Part shown: piece by piece, positions 43,796 to 52,102 of the stretch
Layout of the letters: every line of letters starts with the position of its first letter
Numbering within the stretch: the first letter of the stretch is position 1
Assembly (NCBI RefSeq): GCF_900089495.1
Contig: NZ_LT605203.1
Span: 2,135,622-2,199,621 of the forward strand
Direction of reading: 5' to 3'
Source: Thiomonas sp. X19
Lineage (GTDB): Bacteria > Pseudomonadota > Gammaproteobacteria > Burkholderiales > Burkholderiaceae_C
Length of the DNA stretch: 64,000 nt
Notes under the pieces: model-generated
Seen by the model: only the letters and a program-made list of their open reading frames with translations
What the model was told of the DNA's origin: nothing
Databases searched by the model: none
Program-made: the position numbers and the translations under genes

Positions 43796-45001
43796 ATGCA
43801 TACCCCACCAGCCTCGCGCTCCAAACCCACACCCACGCACGAACTGCCGTTCGGGGCGACCCTGCGCAAGCTGCTCCTGATCATCCCGGCGAGCTTCGCG
43901 CTGCCCGTGATCGTCCTGCTTCTGATCGCTTCCTACCTGTCCAACACAGTGGGACCAAACCCGGATTCGTCGCCGATGTCCACCCGCGCCATCGCTCGGC
44001 GCATTGCACCAGTGGCACAACTCGTGGTCGCATCCGGCCCTCGAATGGCCGAAAAGTGGAACGCCGCCTCGCTCTCCGCGGCAGCGCCGACACCGAACGC
44101 CCAGGCCAAGACACCGGCCACCGCCCACGCGCCTGTGGGCGGCACCAGCGCTTCGGCCATGCTGACCCTGGCCCGGCGGAAGAACTGCCTGACCTGTCAT
44201 GCCGCCGATCACAAGGTCGTCGGCCCCGCGTACGAGGCCGTGGCCGAGAAATACGCGGGCAAACCCGGTGCCGAGCAGATGCTGGTCAATGCGGTGCTGC
44301 ACGGCCACGTCGGCACCTGGGGCCAGGTGCCGATGCCGGCCGAACCGGGTACCAACTCGATCGAGCTGCCCTCGGCATATTTTGACTTTCCTATGTCCAA
44401 CGCCATGACTCTCGCGGAACCGATCGACTACGCCGAACTCATTTGCGAGCTCGTGCGCAAACGCCAGCAGACCTCACCCAAGCGGCTGGGCGAACCCGGC
44501 CCAGATGCCGGGCAGGTTCGCGAACTCTTCACCGCCGCTGCACAGGCGCCCGACCACGGTTTGATCCTGCCCTGGCGCTTCGTGCATGTCTCGGACGCCG
44601 GGCGCCAGCGGCTCGGCGAGGCGTTCGTGCAAGCCCTGCTCGAACGCGACCCCGACGCCACCGCGCAGCAACGCTCCGAGGCACGGGCCAAGGCTGCGCG
44701 CGCGCCCTTCCTGGCGCTGGCCATCGCCCGCCCGCACGACGATGCCAGCCCCGAGATCCCGCCGCGCGAGCGCCTGGTCTCGCTCGGCTGTGCACTGCAA
44801 AACATGCTGCTGCTGGCGCACGCCCAGGGCTTCGGCGCCGGGCTGGTCAGCGGGCAGGCGATGGAGTCGAGAGCCTTGCGCGACTTGTTCAGGCTTGCCG
44901 ACAACGAACAAGCGGTTTGCTTCATCGCTGTCGGCACGGTGGCCAAAGCCAAGACCAGCCGGGTGCGCCCGTCGCCTGTCGATTTCGTCGAGACGTTGTG
45001 A
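43796..45001 (+). CDS. Membrane-anchored cytochrome c domain fused to a nitroreductase-like flavoprotein
   Basis: 401 residues in one uninterrupted frame. Residues ~25-48 are a membrane anchor (LLLIIPASFALPVIVLLLIA), then a Pro/Ala linker, then a cytochrome c domain with NCLTCH and GQVPMPAE. It copies cyc1 through the 34-residue run before that point but lacks its last helix. From about residue 200 a nitroreductase (YdjA-like) domain follows: SPKRLGEPGPDAGQVRELF, PDHGLILPWRFVHVSD, and LLLAHAQGFGAGLVSGQA. In Thiomonas a second cytochrome (cyc2) is reported in this place; the flavoprotein part is unexpected. A haem in the periplasm and an FMN domain in one chain would be topologically new. It may also be a deletion fusion of two genes. 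Confidence 0.75.
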   Translation: MHTPPASRSKPTPTHELPFGATLRKLLLIIPASFALPVIVLLLIASYLSNTVGPNPDSSPMSTRAIARRIAPVAQLVVASGPRMAEKWNAASLSAAAPTPNAQAKTPATAHAPVGGTSASAMLTLARRKNCLTCHAADHKVVGPAYEAVAEKYAGKPGAEQMLVNAVLHGHVGTWGQVPMPAEPGTNSIELPSAYFDFPMSNAMTLAEPIDYAELICELVRKRQQTSPKRLGEPGPDAGQVRELFTAAAQAPDHGLILPWRFVHVSDAGRQRLGEAFVQALLERDPDATAQQRSEARAKAARAPFLALAIARPHDDASPEIPPRERLVSLGCALQNMLLLAHAQGFGAGLVSGQAMESRALRDLFRLADNEQAVCFIAVGTVAKAKTSRVRPSPVDFVETL

Positions 45002-45029
45002 AACTTTCAGTCGACGCACGGAGATTTCG

Positions 45030-45326
45030 ATGCAGACATCACCCCGAAAAACCACCCACCAAGTCGTGTATTTCGCCCAGAGTTTTCACCGCGGTGAGCC
45101 CGACCAGCGCAGCATGGTGCTGGCCATCGGCTCCCAAGGCTATGTCGAAACCGCAGCGCGCGCGCACCGTGATTTGCATCCCGAGGACGGCGTTGCCGTC
45201 TATCGGGCACTCATGGACGAGCCCACACCGATGAGCTATCGCCTTGTGGACTACTTCAGTTCCGAGCTCGGCGAAGCCTGGCATGAGGGTTTCGCCCCGC
45301 ACTACCAGCATGGATTGCTCGAGTGA
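45030..45326 (+). CDS. Conserved-looking 98-residue protein of unknown function
   Basis: Starts at ATG 45030 after GGAGAT at 45020-45025 and ends overlapping the next gene by four bases (GTGA), so it is embedded in the aio operon. It has no signal, no membrane span and no cysteine. Visible features are VVYFAQSFHRGEPDQRSMVL, GYVETAARAHRDLHPEDG and a Tyr/His-rich C-terminus ([13 protein letters not shown]). I do not recognise a family. Confidence 0.7.
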   Translation: MQTSPRKTTHQVVYFAQSFHRGEPDQRSMVLAIGSQGYVETAARAHRDLHPEDGVAVYRALMDEPTPMSYRLVDYFSSELGEAWHEGFAPHYQHGLLE

Positions 45327-45664
45327 CGCACGCCCCGCAGATTTTTGCCAACACCCTCGCGACGACCGACCAGGCCCAAGAAGGTGACGCACTGGAGGCG
45401 GTGTTCCAGGAGGCCGCCGAACTCTTCGCAGCCCTCGCTTGCCCGACGCGGTTGCAGATCGTCTGCCAGTTGCGCCACGGCGACCAGACCGTGCATGGAC
45501 TGGTTGACTGCATTGACAGTTCCCAACCCAATATCTCGGGCCATCTGCGCCTGCTCAGACAGGCCGGCATCGTGCGCCGCGAGCGTAGCGGGCGACAGGT
45601 CACGTACCGCCTGAGCAGCACACTGGCCGACGCCTTGTGCGCAGCAGTCTGCATCGTCAACTGA
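45323..45664 (+). CDS. ArsR/SmtB-family regulator, second copy in the aio locus
   Basis: 113 residues from GTG 45323. It is a clear paralogue of the AioF-like protein: [20 protein letters not shown] against AELFAALSSPMRLSIVCHLR, with the same C-terminal LCAAVC pattern. Recognition helix is in [19 protein letters not shown]. Overlaps the upstream 98-residue gene and lies 41 bases before moaA, so it could sense arsenic or another ligand to adjust MoCo supply; this is inference. Confidence 0.82.
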   Translation: MTHAPQIFANTLATTDQAQEGDALEAVFQEAAELFAALACPTRLQIVCQLRHGDQTVHGLVDCIDSSQPNISGHLRLLRQAGIVRRERSGRQVTYRLSSTLADALCAAVCIVN

Positions 45665-45705
45665 GATGCCGCACGCGCTGCATCCATCCCGCCCTCAGCC
45701 CCTGT

Positions 45706-46842
45706 ATGTCCGAGCGAACCATTCCCATCGTCGATCACCGCTACGCCTCCAGCGTGCCGACCGTTCCCGCGCACTCCCTCGCGCCCGGTGCCCTGCTGGC
45801 CGACAAGCTGGGCCGGCCGCTGCACGATCTGCGCATCTCCATCACCGATCGCTGCAATTTCCGCTGCACCTATTGCATGCCCAAAGAGGTGTTCGACGCG
45901 CATTACGAATTCCTGCGCCACGCCGATCTGCTGCGCTTCGAGGAAATCGAGCGCCTGGCGCGCGTGTTCGTCGGCTTGGGCGTGCGCAAGCTGCGCATCA
46001 CCGGCGGTGAGCCGCTGCTGCGCAAGGGCGTGGAGGACCTGGTGGCCATGCTCGCCGCCATCCGCACGCCGGACGGCGAGCCGGTGGAACTGACCATGAC
46101 CACCAACGCCTCCATCCTCGCGCGCAAGGCCGAAGCACTGGCGCGGGCCGGTTTGCACCGCGTGACCGTGAGCCTGGACGCCATTGACGACGCCGTCTTC
46201 CGCCGCATGAACGATATGGACTTTCCGGTGCAAACCGTGCTGGAAGGCATCGCCGCGGCGCAGGCCGCCGGACTGCATCCGGTGAAGGTGAACATGGTGG
46301 TGCAGCGCGGTGTGAACGACGACCAGATTCTGCCCATGATCGAGCATTTCCGCGGCAGCGGCGTCGTGCTGCGCTTCATCGAATTCATGGACGTGGGCAA
46401 CACCAACGGCTGGCGCATGGATCAGGTGCTGCCCTCGGCCGAGTTGCTGGCGCGCATTGCCCAGCGCCACCCGCTGCACGCGCTCGACCCCACCGTGCTG
46501 GGCGCAACCGCCGAGCGCTGGCTGCTGGACGACGGCAGCCTTGAAATTGGCGCCATCTCCAGCGTCACCCAGGCCTTTTGCCACGACTGCAACCGCGCCC
46601 GCTTGTCGATGGAAGGCAAGCTCTACCTTTGCCTCTTCGCCAGCCACGGCCACGACCTGCGCGCCCTGCTGCGCGGCGACCCGCAACAAGGCATACAACA
46701 GGCGAGCGACGCCGACTTGCAGGCCGCCCTCGCCCAGGTCTGGAGCCGGCGTGACGACCGCTATTCCGAGTTGCGCGGGTTTGATAGCGCAGGCTTGCTG
46801 CAGGCCGTGCGCAAGCCCGAGATGTTTGCCATCGGAGGGTGA
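45706..46842 (+). CDS. moaA: GTP 3',8-cyclase MoaA (molybdenum cofactor biosynthesis)
   Basis: 378 residues from ATG 45706, somewhat longer than usual because of an N-terminal ~30-residue extension. Radical-SAM cluster ligands are [14 protein letters not shown], the C-terminal cluster is [19 protein letters not shown], and the protein ends in the functional double glycine (FAIGG). It converts GTP to 3',8-cyclo-GTP. It supplies the cofactor needed by AioA upstream; moeA follows after four bases. Confidence 0.95.
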   Translation: MSERTIPIVDHRYASSVPTVPAHSLAPGALLADKLGRPLHDLRISITDRCNFRCTYCMPKEVFDAHYEFLRHADLLRFEEIERLARVFVGLGVRKLRITGGEPLLRKGVEDLVAMLAAIRTPDGEPVELTMTTNASILARKAEALARAGLHRVTVSLDAIDDAVFRRMNDMDFPVQTVLEGIAAAQAAGLHPVKVNMVVQRGVNDDQILPMIEHFRGSGVVLRFIEFMDVGNTNGWRMDQVLPSAELLARIAQRHPLHALDPTVLGATAERWLLDDGSLEIGAISSVTQAFCHDCNRARLSMEGKLYLCLFASHGHDLRALLRGDPQQGIQQASDADLQAALAQVWSRRDDRYSELRGFDSAGLLQAVRKPEMFAIGG

Positions 46843-46846
46843 GCGC

Positions 46847-48142
46847 ATGTCCGCAAGCCTGACGTTTCCTGATCTCGCCGCCGTCGTCTGTTGCGTCGGC
46901 AGCTACGACCCCGACGCCCTGCGCGTCGATCAGGTGCAGGACATCATCGCCTGTTTTGTACGCTCCGTGCGCACCGCCGAGCGCGTCGATATTCGCGCCG
47001 CGCTCGGGCGCGTGCTCGCCGCAGACGTCATCGCTCCGTTCGACGTGCCCTCGCACGACAACGCCGGCATGGACGGCTACGCGCTGCGCGGCGCCGATCT
47101 GGCGGCCGGCGGCGCGGCGGCGCCCACAGTTGTCGGCAAAGGTTTGGCCGGCCATGCCTACACCGGCGCCGTGCCGAGCGGCGCCTGCGTGCGCATCATG
47201 ACCGGCGCCGTCATGCCCGAAGGCTGCGACACCGTCGTGCCGCAGGAATTCGTGCGCTTGGAAGGCGACGTCGTGCACATCCCTGCAGGCGTGCTCAAGC
47301 CAGGCGACAACGCCCGCCAGCGTGGTGAAGACCTGCGCGCCGGTCAACCCGCACTGGCTGTGGGCAAGCTGCTGCGCCCGGCCGATATCGGGCTGGTTGC
47401 ATCGCTCGGCTTACCTGAAGTAATGGTGTGGCGCAAGCTGCGCGTGGCCTTCATGTCCACTGGGGATGAACTGCGCAGCCTGGGCGAGCCACCCGCGCAA
47501 GGCAGCGTGTACGACAGCAATCGCTACACCCTCTGGGCCATGCTCACGCGCCTGGGCTGCGACGTGCTCGACCTCGGCGTGGTGCGCGACGATCCCGCGC
47601 TGCTCGAAGCCGCGCTGCGCCAGGTTTGCGAAAACGCCGACGCCGTCATCACCTCCGGCGGTGTGTCGGTAGGCGAAGCCGACCATTTGCGCGCCGTCAT
47701 GGCCAAACTCGGCGACGTAGCCTTCTGGCGCATCGCGATGCGCCCGGGACGTCCAATGGCTTTCGGCCGCATCGCCAGCGGGGTGCACACAGCGGTGCTG
47801 TTCGGCCTGCCGGGCAACCCGGTGGCGGTCATGGTGACCTTTTACGCCTTCGTGCGCGAGGCGCTGCTGCGCATGATGGGCGCTAGCCCCAAGCCGCAGC
47901 CACTGCTGCCGGTGCGCGCACTGCACGCGATCCGCAAGCGCCCGGGCCGCACCGAATACCAACGCGCCGTGCTCGAGGCCCAAGCGGACGGCGGCTGGGG
48001 AGCACGCACCACTGGCGATCAGGGCTCTGGCATCCTACGCTCGATGAGCGCGGCACACGGCCTGCTGGTGCTGCCCCACGACCAGGGTGGCATCGACGCC
48101 GGGAAGATGGTCGATTTCCTGCCGTTCGAAGGGCTGGTGTGA
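46847..48142 (+). CDS. moeA: Molybdopterin molybdenumtransferase MoeA
   Basis: 431 residues from ATG 46847 (GGAGGG just upstream). All MoeA hallmarks are present: SHDNAGMDGYALRG, GAVMPEGCDTVVPQE, STGDELRSLG, SGGVSVGEADHLR, MRPGRPMAFG and FGLPGNPVAVMVTF. It inserts molybdate into adenylylated molybdopterin. The N-terminal ~30 residues (LAAVVCCVGSYDPDAL) replace the usual shorter start. Confidence 0.95.
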   Translation: MSASLTFPDLAAVVCCVGSYDPDALRVDQVQDIIACFVRSVRTAERVDIRAALGRVLAADVIAPFDVPSHDNAGMDGYALRGADLAAGGAAAPTVVGKGLAGHAYTGAVPSGACVRIMTGAVMPEGCDTVVPQEFVRLEGDVVHIPAGVLKPGDNARQRGEDLRAGQPALAVGKLLRPADIGLVASLGLPEVMVWRKLRVAFMSTGDELRSLGEPPAQGSVYDSNRYTLWAMLTRLGCDVLDLGVVRDDPALLEAALRQVCENADAVITSGGVSVGEADHLRAVMAKLGDVAFWRIAMRPGRPMAFGRIASGVHTAVLFGLPGNPVAVMVTFYAFVREALLRMMGASPKPQPLLPVRALHAIRKRPGRTEYQRAVLEAQADGGWGARTTGDQGSGILRSMSAAHGLLVLPHDQGGIDAGKMVDFLPFEGLV

Positions 48143-48278
48143 TGCGAATCTTGCAAACGCGTCGCGGCCAGCGTCTCGTGGAATCGGTGTCCGTTTGGCT
48201 GTGGGCGAGACAAGAGGGTTTCCCGCGGACAAGATCGCGCGTCGAGCGTGTCCTGGGGCAAACATGCGGAGGCGACGG

Positions 48279-48773
48279 ATGAAACCGACCCACCAGGAAC
48301 AGCTTGCACTCGAGGTGATGTTGGCTCTGGCCAGGGCGCGCAGTGGGTCCACCAGCGTGCGGGATCTCGGAGCGGCGCTGCAGATGGCCCCGTCCACCCT
48401 GAAAACCTTGTTCGAGCGCTTGATGGACGCAGGACTGCTGCGCTGCAAGTCCGCCCCTGATGATTGTTATGGGCTGGCACGCGCGCCACGTTGGATCACC
48501 GCGGCGGATATCGTCCTGGCGAGCCAACAAGGGCCTGGTGGGGCCGCCCATGGCCGGCTGATCGGAGCGCGGAACCGGGCCAGCCTGGAGGCCACCGCCT
48601 TGCGGGCACTCGAGACGGCCTTGAATCGCTGCAGCCTGGAGTTTTTACAAGCGATCACGCTGCAGGATCTTGCTCGGGGTGCGCCATGTTGCGGGAAGAC
48701 GCGTTCCCATGCGCTGCAGGCTGTGCCAAGGCATCGCCGCTTTGTCGCAAGCCAACCCGGAGCGCGAACGTGA
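48279..48773 (+). CDS. Rrf2-like winged-helix regulator
   Basis: 164 residues from ATG 48279, preceded by GGAGG at 48267-48271; an upstream ATG at 48264 overlaps that site. The N-terminal ~90 residues look like a winged helix of the Rrf2 type (EQLALEVMLALARARSGSTS, VRDLGAALQMAPSTLKTLFE, LMDAGLLRCKSAPDD). A short C-terminal region has a Cys pair (GAPCCGKT) instead of the usual three-cysteine Fe-S site. Its stop overlaps the start of the FNR-like gene. Target unknown; likely tied to MoCo or aio expression. Confidence 0.62.
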   Translation: MKPTHQEQLALEVMLALARARSGSTSVRDLGAALQMAPSTLKTLFERLMDAGLLRCKSAPDDCYGLARAPRWITAADIVLASQQGPGGAAHGRLIGARNRASLEATALRALETALNRCSLEFLQAITLQDLARGAPCCGKTRSHALQAVPRHRRFVASQPGART

Positions 48774-49666
48774 TGAGCCGACAGCACGAGAGTGAGGGCG
48801 TACGCAAGGGTTGCGCCCAATGCCACCAATGCGCGATACGCGCACAGTGCATCTTCAAGCATTGGCCCCTGGAGGAGCTGAACGCTGTTGCCGAGAATAT
48901 TGACGACGTGCAATACGGCCCACGGCAAGTGCTCTACGAGCCTGGGAAGCGCGGCGACCATGTTTACGTGATCCGCACCGATCTCGTCACGCTGGCTTGC
49001 ATCGAACCCGACGGCCAGCGCCGGATCTCCCGGGTCGCCAAACGCGGGGACGTGATCGGACTGGAGAGTCTGGTCACCCAGCCCTTTCTGCATCGGGCTT
49101 CGTCCGTCAAAACCGTGCGGGTCTGCCGCATCCCCATCACACGGCTCCAGGACAAGGACGCAGGGCGGTGCGATGGGGGTCTGGACATGATGGAGCGTTG
49201 GCATCGCGCCCTGCAGCAGGCGGACGACTGGTCCTGCCTCTACGGGGGGCAGCGCCCCGTTGCGCCCCGGATGGCGCAATTGATCTTGGCGCTGACGGAT
49301 CCGCCGTGGAGCGAGACGCTGTTGCTGCCCAAGCTGGACGATCTGGCTGCCCTGCTCGGCGTGGCGATGGAGTCGGCCAGCAGAGCCTTGTCTCAACTCA
49401 GGCAGCGCGGTTGGCTTGTGCGGCTGGGGCACGGCCGCTACGCCATCGAACGCGATGCGCTGGATGCCTATGTGCAGGTCCGAAAGCCGCTTTCGGCCCG
49501 GCAGCGCCGCGCGGGTATTGCGTCTGGCGCCAAGAGGCCGCAAGCTGAAGCGGGCTCTACTCCGGCCACGCAGGCATCATCCCTGCCCACCGTTCCTCAC
49601 CGCCGGTCCGGCGGTCAATTTGTCGGCATGGATCATGCACCCGTGCAGAACCGGCATCTGCCTTGA
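48773..49666 (+). CDS. Crp/FNR-family regulator with an N-terminal cysteine cluster
   Basis: 297 residues from ATG 48773 (TGATG overlap). The N-terminus has CAQCHQCAIRAQCIFKH, resembling the Fe-S ligands of FNR. The cyclic-nucleotide-fold domain follows (PRQVLYEPGKRGDHVYVIRT, RRISRVAKRGDVIGLESLVT) and the C-terminal helix-turn-helix is LDDLAALLGVAMESASRALS. The last ~50 residues are a low-complexity extension. It may sense oxygen or redox state and couple it to molybdoenzyme assembly; direct targets unknown. Confidence 0.82.
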   Translation: MSRQHESEGVRKGCAQCHQCAIRAQCIFKHWPLEELNAVAENIDDVQYGPRQVLYEPGKRGDHVYVIRTDLVTLACIEPDGQRRISRVAKRGDVIGLESLVTQPFLHRASSVKTVRVCRIPITRLQDKDAGRCDGGLDMMERWHRALQQADDWSCLYGGQRPVAPRMAQLILALTDPPWSETLLLPKLDDLAALLGVAMESASRALSQLRQRGWLVRLGHGRYAIERDALDAYVQVRKPLSARQRRAGIASGAKRPQAEAGSTPATQASSLPTVPHRRSGGQFVGMDHAPVQNRHLP

Positions 49667-49688
49667 TTTCCTTATCCTGGAGGTTCCC

Positions 49689-49946
49689 ATGAACATCACG
49701 GTTCGATACTTTGCCCATGTGCGCGAGTGCCTCGGCACGGGCCGGGAAGACCATGAACTGCCGGAGCAGATTCGCACCCTGGGTGAGATGCGCGCCTGGC
49801 TGATGACACGCAGTGAGCGCCACGCAGAGGCGCTGGATTCCGCGCGGCCCTTGCGCATGGCCTGCAACCAGACGATGGGGGATACTCAGACCGAGCTGCA
49901 GGCCGGATGCGAAGTGGCATTTTTCCCGCCGGTCACCGGGGGGTGA
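49689..49946 (+). CDS. moaD: Molybdopterin synthase small subunit MoaD
   Basis: 85 residues, ubiquitin-like fold, from ATG 49689 after CTGGAGG (49677-49683). The family pattern VRYFAHVRECLGTGRED and ending PPVTGG are present; the terminal Gly-Gly carries the thiocarboxylate sulfur. Followed after four bases by moaE. Confidence 0.95.
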   Translation: MNITVRYFAHVRECLGTGREDHELPEQIRTLGEMRAWLMTRSERHAEALDSARPLRMACNQTMGDTQTELQAGCEVAFFPPVTGG

Positions 49947-49950
49947 GGCC

Positions 49951-50502
49951 GTGAACACCCTTCGCATCCAGTCTGAAGTCTTCGATGCCGGCGCTGAGCT
50001 GCGCGCATTGCGCGAGACCCGACGCGACATCGGCGCGGTGGTCTGCTTCGAGGGCGTGTGCCGCGACAGTCATCCGGAACAGGGTGCAGCGTCGGCCGAC
50101 GTGCAGGCGATGGAACTCGAGCACTATCCGGGAATGACCGAGCAATCCATCGCGGCGATGGTGGCCGAGGCGCAAAGCCGCTGGTCCTTGCTCGGCGTCA
50201 CCGTGATCCATCGCGTCGGCCGTTTGTTGCCTGGGAACCCGATCGTCCTCGTGCTGGTGGCCAGCGTGCATCGCGCTGCGGCATTTTGCGCCGGGGAATT
50301 CTTGATGGACTATGTCAAAACGCAAGCCCCGTTCTGGAAAAAGGAAACCACAACGCTGGGCCCGGCTTGGGTCGATGCCCGCGAAAGCGATGACACGGCA
50401 CTGCAACGCTGGGGGATCGACGCGCGGAATGCATCGACAGGTCACCGTGCCAATGCGCAAAATATCGAGCAGGGCGCAGCGCCTGGATCACGACATGAGT
50501 GA
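49951..50502 (+). CDS. moaE: Molybdopterin synthase large subunit MoaE
   Basis: 183 residues from GTG 49951. Typical motifs: GAVVCFEGVCRDSHPEQG, AMELEHYPGMTEQSI, HRVGRLLPGNPIVLVLV and the catalytic-lysine segment KTQAPFWKKETT. It ends with a longer tail (~35 residues beyond the usual end). Partner of MoaD in making molybdopterin from cyclic pyranopterin. Confidence 0.95.
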   Translation: MNTLRIQSEVFDAGAELRALRETRRDIGAVVCFEGVCRDSHPEQGAASADVQAMELEHYPGMTEQSIAAMVAEAQSRWSLLGVTVIHRVGRLLPGNPIVLVLVASVHRAAAFCAGEFLMDYVKTQAPFWKKETTTLGPAWVDARESDDTALQRWGIDARNASTGHRANAQNIEQGAAPGSRHE

Positions 50503-50977
50503 CGCAAATGGCCCTCGATCTTGTCCTGAAGCGTCGTGAAAGATGTTTGACCGGTTTCCGATGCGATCGGCCCTGAGCATTCTTCGACTCGATCCGTCTC
50601 GCCAAGCTACGGGATCGACCCGATTGTCGATTGGGCCGAGAAACCAGCCGAGCGATGATGGCCCGGCAGCTTGGAACGTCGAAACACCGGGGGGCGTGTG
50701 ATGTGCAGGAAGAAGCGCAGCGATATCGACGAAACATTGGATCGCGCTCTTCGGCGCAGCACTTGGTCGCCCGACCACCCGGAAGCCGTTGATCCCGACC
50801 ATTCGGGAGGGCGTCACCGGTGGGCCCGATGGGCGCATGGCCTGATGCGCTGGCTCCGTACCCGGCATGCTTCCAGCGGCCGTGTTGCAAGCCGAAAATG
50901 AAATGCACCCATTCGCCCGCCTTGCCATTCCAATGATGAAGGACGCGCAGCCTCCCGTTCTCCACTCGCGGTGATCC
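50503..50977. other. Intergenic stretch after moaE
   Basis: No gene is clearly supported. A short frame from ATG 50701 (66 residues, very basic: KKRSDIDETLDRALRRS) is possible but lacks a ribosome-binding site and recognisable family. No terminator hairpin is obvious. Confidence 0.4.
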
Positions 50978-51778
50978 ATGTCCATCGAACTCTACAAAGA
51001 TCCGAACCACGCCTGCGTGATGTTCACCGACCTCGTGCCCGAAGAGGCCGAGGCGGTGCAGGCCAACCAGTTCCTGATCGTCGACCATGGTGAGGGCGTC
51101 ATTCTCGACCCCGGCGGCAACATGACGTACAACGAGCTGAGCCTGGCCATGCGCAAGACCATCGCGCCGCACAAGCTCGACTACATCCTGGCCTCGCACG
51201 CCGACCCCGACATCATCGCCTCGCTGGACCGCTGGATGACCTCGACCCAGGCCAAGCTGGTCATCTCCAGGCTGTGGGCGCGCTTCGCGCCGCATTTCTG
51301 CAAGCTCGGCAAGACGGACGACCGCGTCATCGCCGTTCCCGACGAGGGCGGAAGGCTGCGCTTCGGTCGTACCGAACTCTGGCTGCTGCCAGCGCATTTC
51401 ATGCATGCCGAAGGCAATTTCCAGTTCTACGATCCGGTGAGCAAGATCCTGTTCTCGGGCGACCTGGGCGTATCGCTCGTCAGCGGGGAGCAAGCTTCGC
51501 ACTTCCTGGAAAGTCTGAACCCCATGCCGCCGGGCATGGAAGCCTTCCACCGCCGCTATATGGTGAGCAACAAGATTCTGAAGCTGTGGGTGCGTATGGT
51601 GCGCGAACTCGACATCGGCATGATCGTGCCGCAGCACGGCGCGCCGATGAAGGGAGCCGCGATCGTCCAGTTGCTGGACTGGCTGGACGAACTGGCTTGC
51701 GGCATCGACCTGATGAGTGCCGCTCACTACCAGATTCCTAAACTGGAATTGAGCCCCTTGATTCGTCTGGGTTCATAG
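50978..51778 (+). CDS. Metallo-beta-lactamase-fold protein, oxygen-binding diiron (FprA/ODP) type
   Basis: 266 residues. After an N-terminal beta-rich start (NQFLIVDHGEGVILDPGG), the metal ligands appear as LASHADPDIIA, ALPAHFMHAEGN-like LPAHFMHAEGNFQFYD, LFSGDLGVSLV and VPQHGAPMKG. This set is that of the diiron domain found in flavodiiron NO/O2 reductases and in stand-alone ODP sensors that bind oxygen. There is no flavodoxin domain, so an electron partner or a signalling role is needed. It lies close to a chemoreceptor, which is suggestive because ODP proteins are known to work with chemotaxis proteins in some bacteria. Confidence 0.8.
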   Translation: MSIELYKDPNHACVMFTDLVPEEAEAVQANQFLIVDHGEGVILDPGGNMTYNELSLAMRKTIAPHKLDYILASHADPDIIASLDRWMTSTQAKLVISRLWARFAPHFCKLGKTDDRVIAVPDEGGRLRFGRTELWLLPAHFMHAEGNFQFYDPVSKILFSGDLGVSLVSGEQASHFLESLNPMPPGMEAFHRRYMVSNKILKLWVRMVRELDIGMIVPQHGAPMKGAAIVQLLDWLDELACGIDLMSAAHYQIPKLELSPLIRLGS

Positions 51779-52102
51779 GCAAAATCAGAGAGCGAAGACG
51801 TCGAACTTGGGTGCACACATTCCTCGACGCGTTGGCCTATCACGGGAGGTCATTGCACCATCGACCTCGCTAACAGCCCCTCTGAGCCATTTCATCGTCG
51901 CGGGATCTGCAGGACAGCAAACTGGCGTTCTGGCATGCACGCGTACATGGGGGAGGGGCAGGATGCCGCGAGCAAGGAACTGACACGGCTGTTGGTTGAA
52001 CAGGTGGGTTTTGAGGCAGTCGATGGAGGTCGAGGACCCACTCAAGGATCCGACTGATCCAGTCTTGAGCTTCATTGGGCTCATTGCTGAGCGGGTCATT
52101 CC
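51779..52102. other. Intergenic, convergent genes
   Basis: Between the stop codons of the convergent metallo-beta-lactamase-fold gene and the chemoreceptor gene. I see no gene and no convincing terminator. Confidence 0.4.

Noticed and set aside
50671..50901. Small basic open frame after moaE
   Set aside because: No ribosome-binding site, no recognisable family, and composition typical of chance frames in GC-rich DNA.
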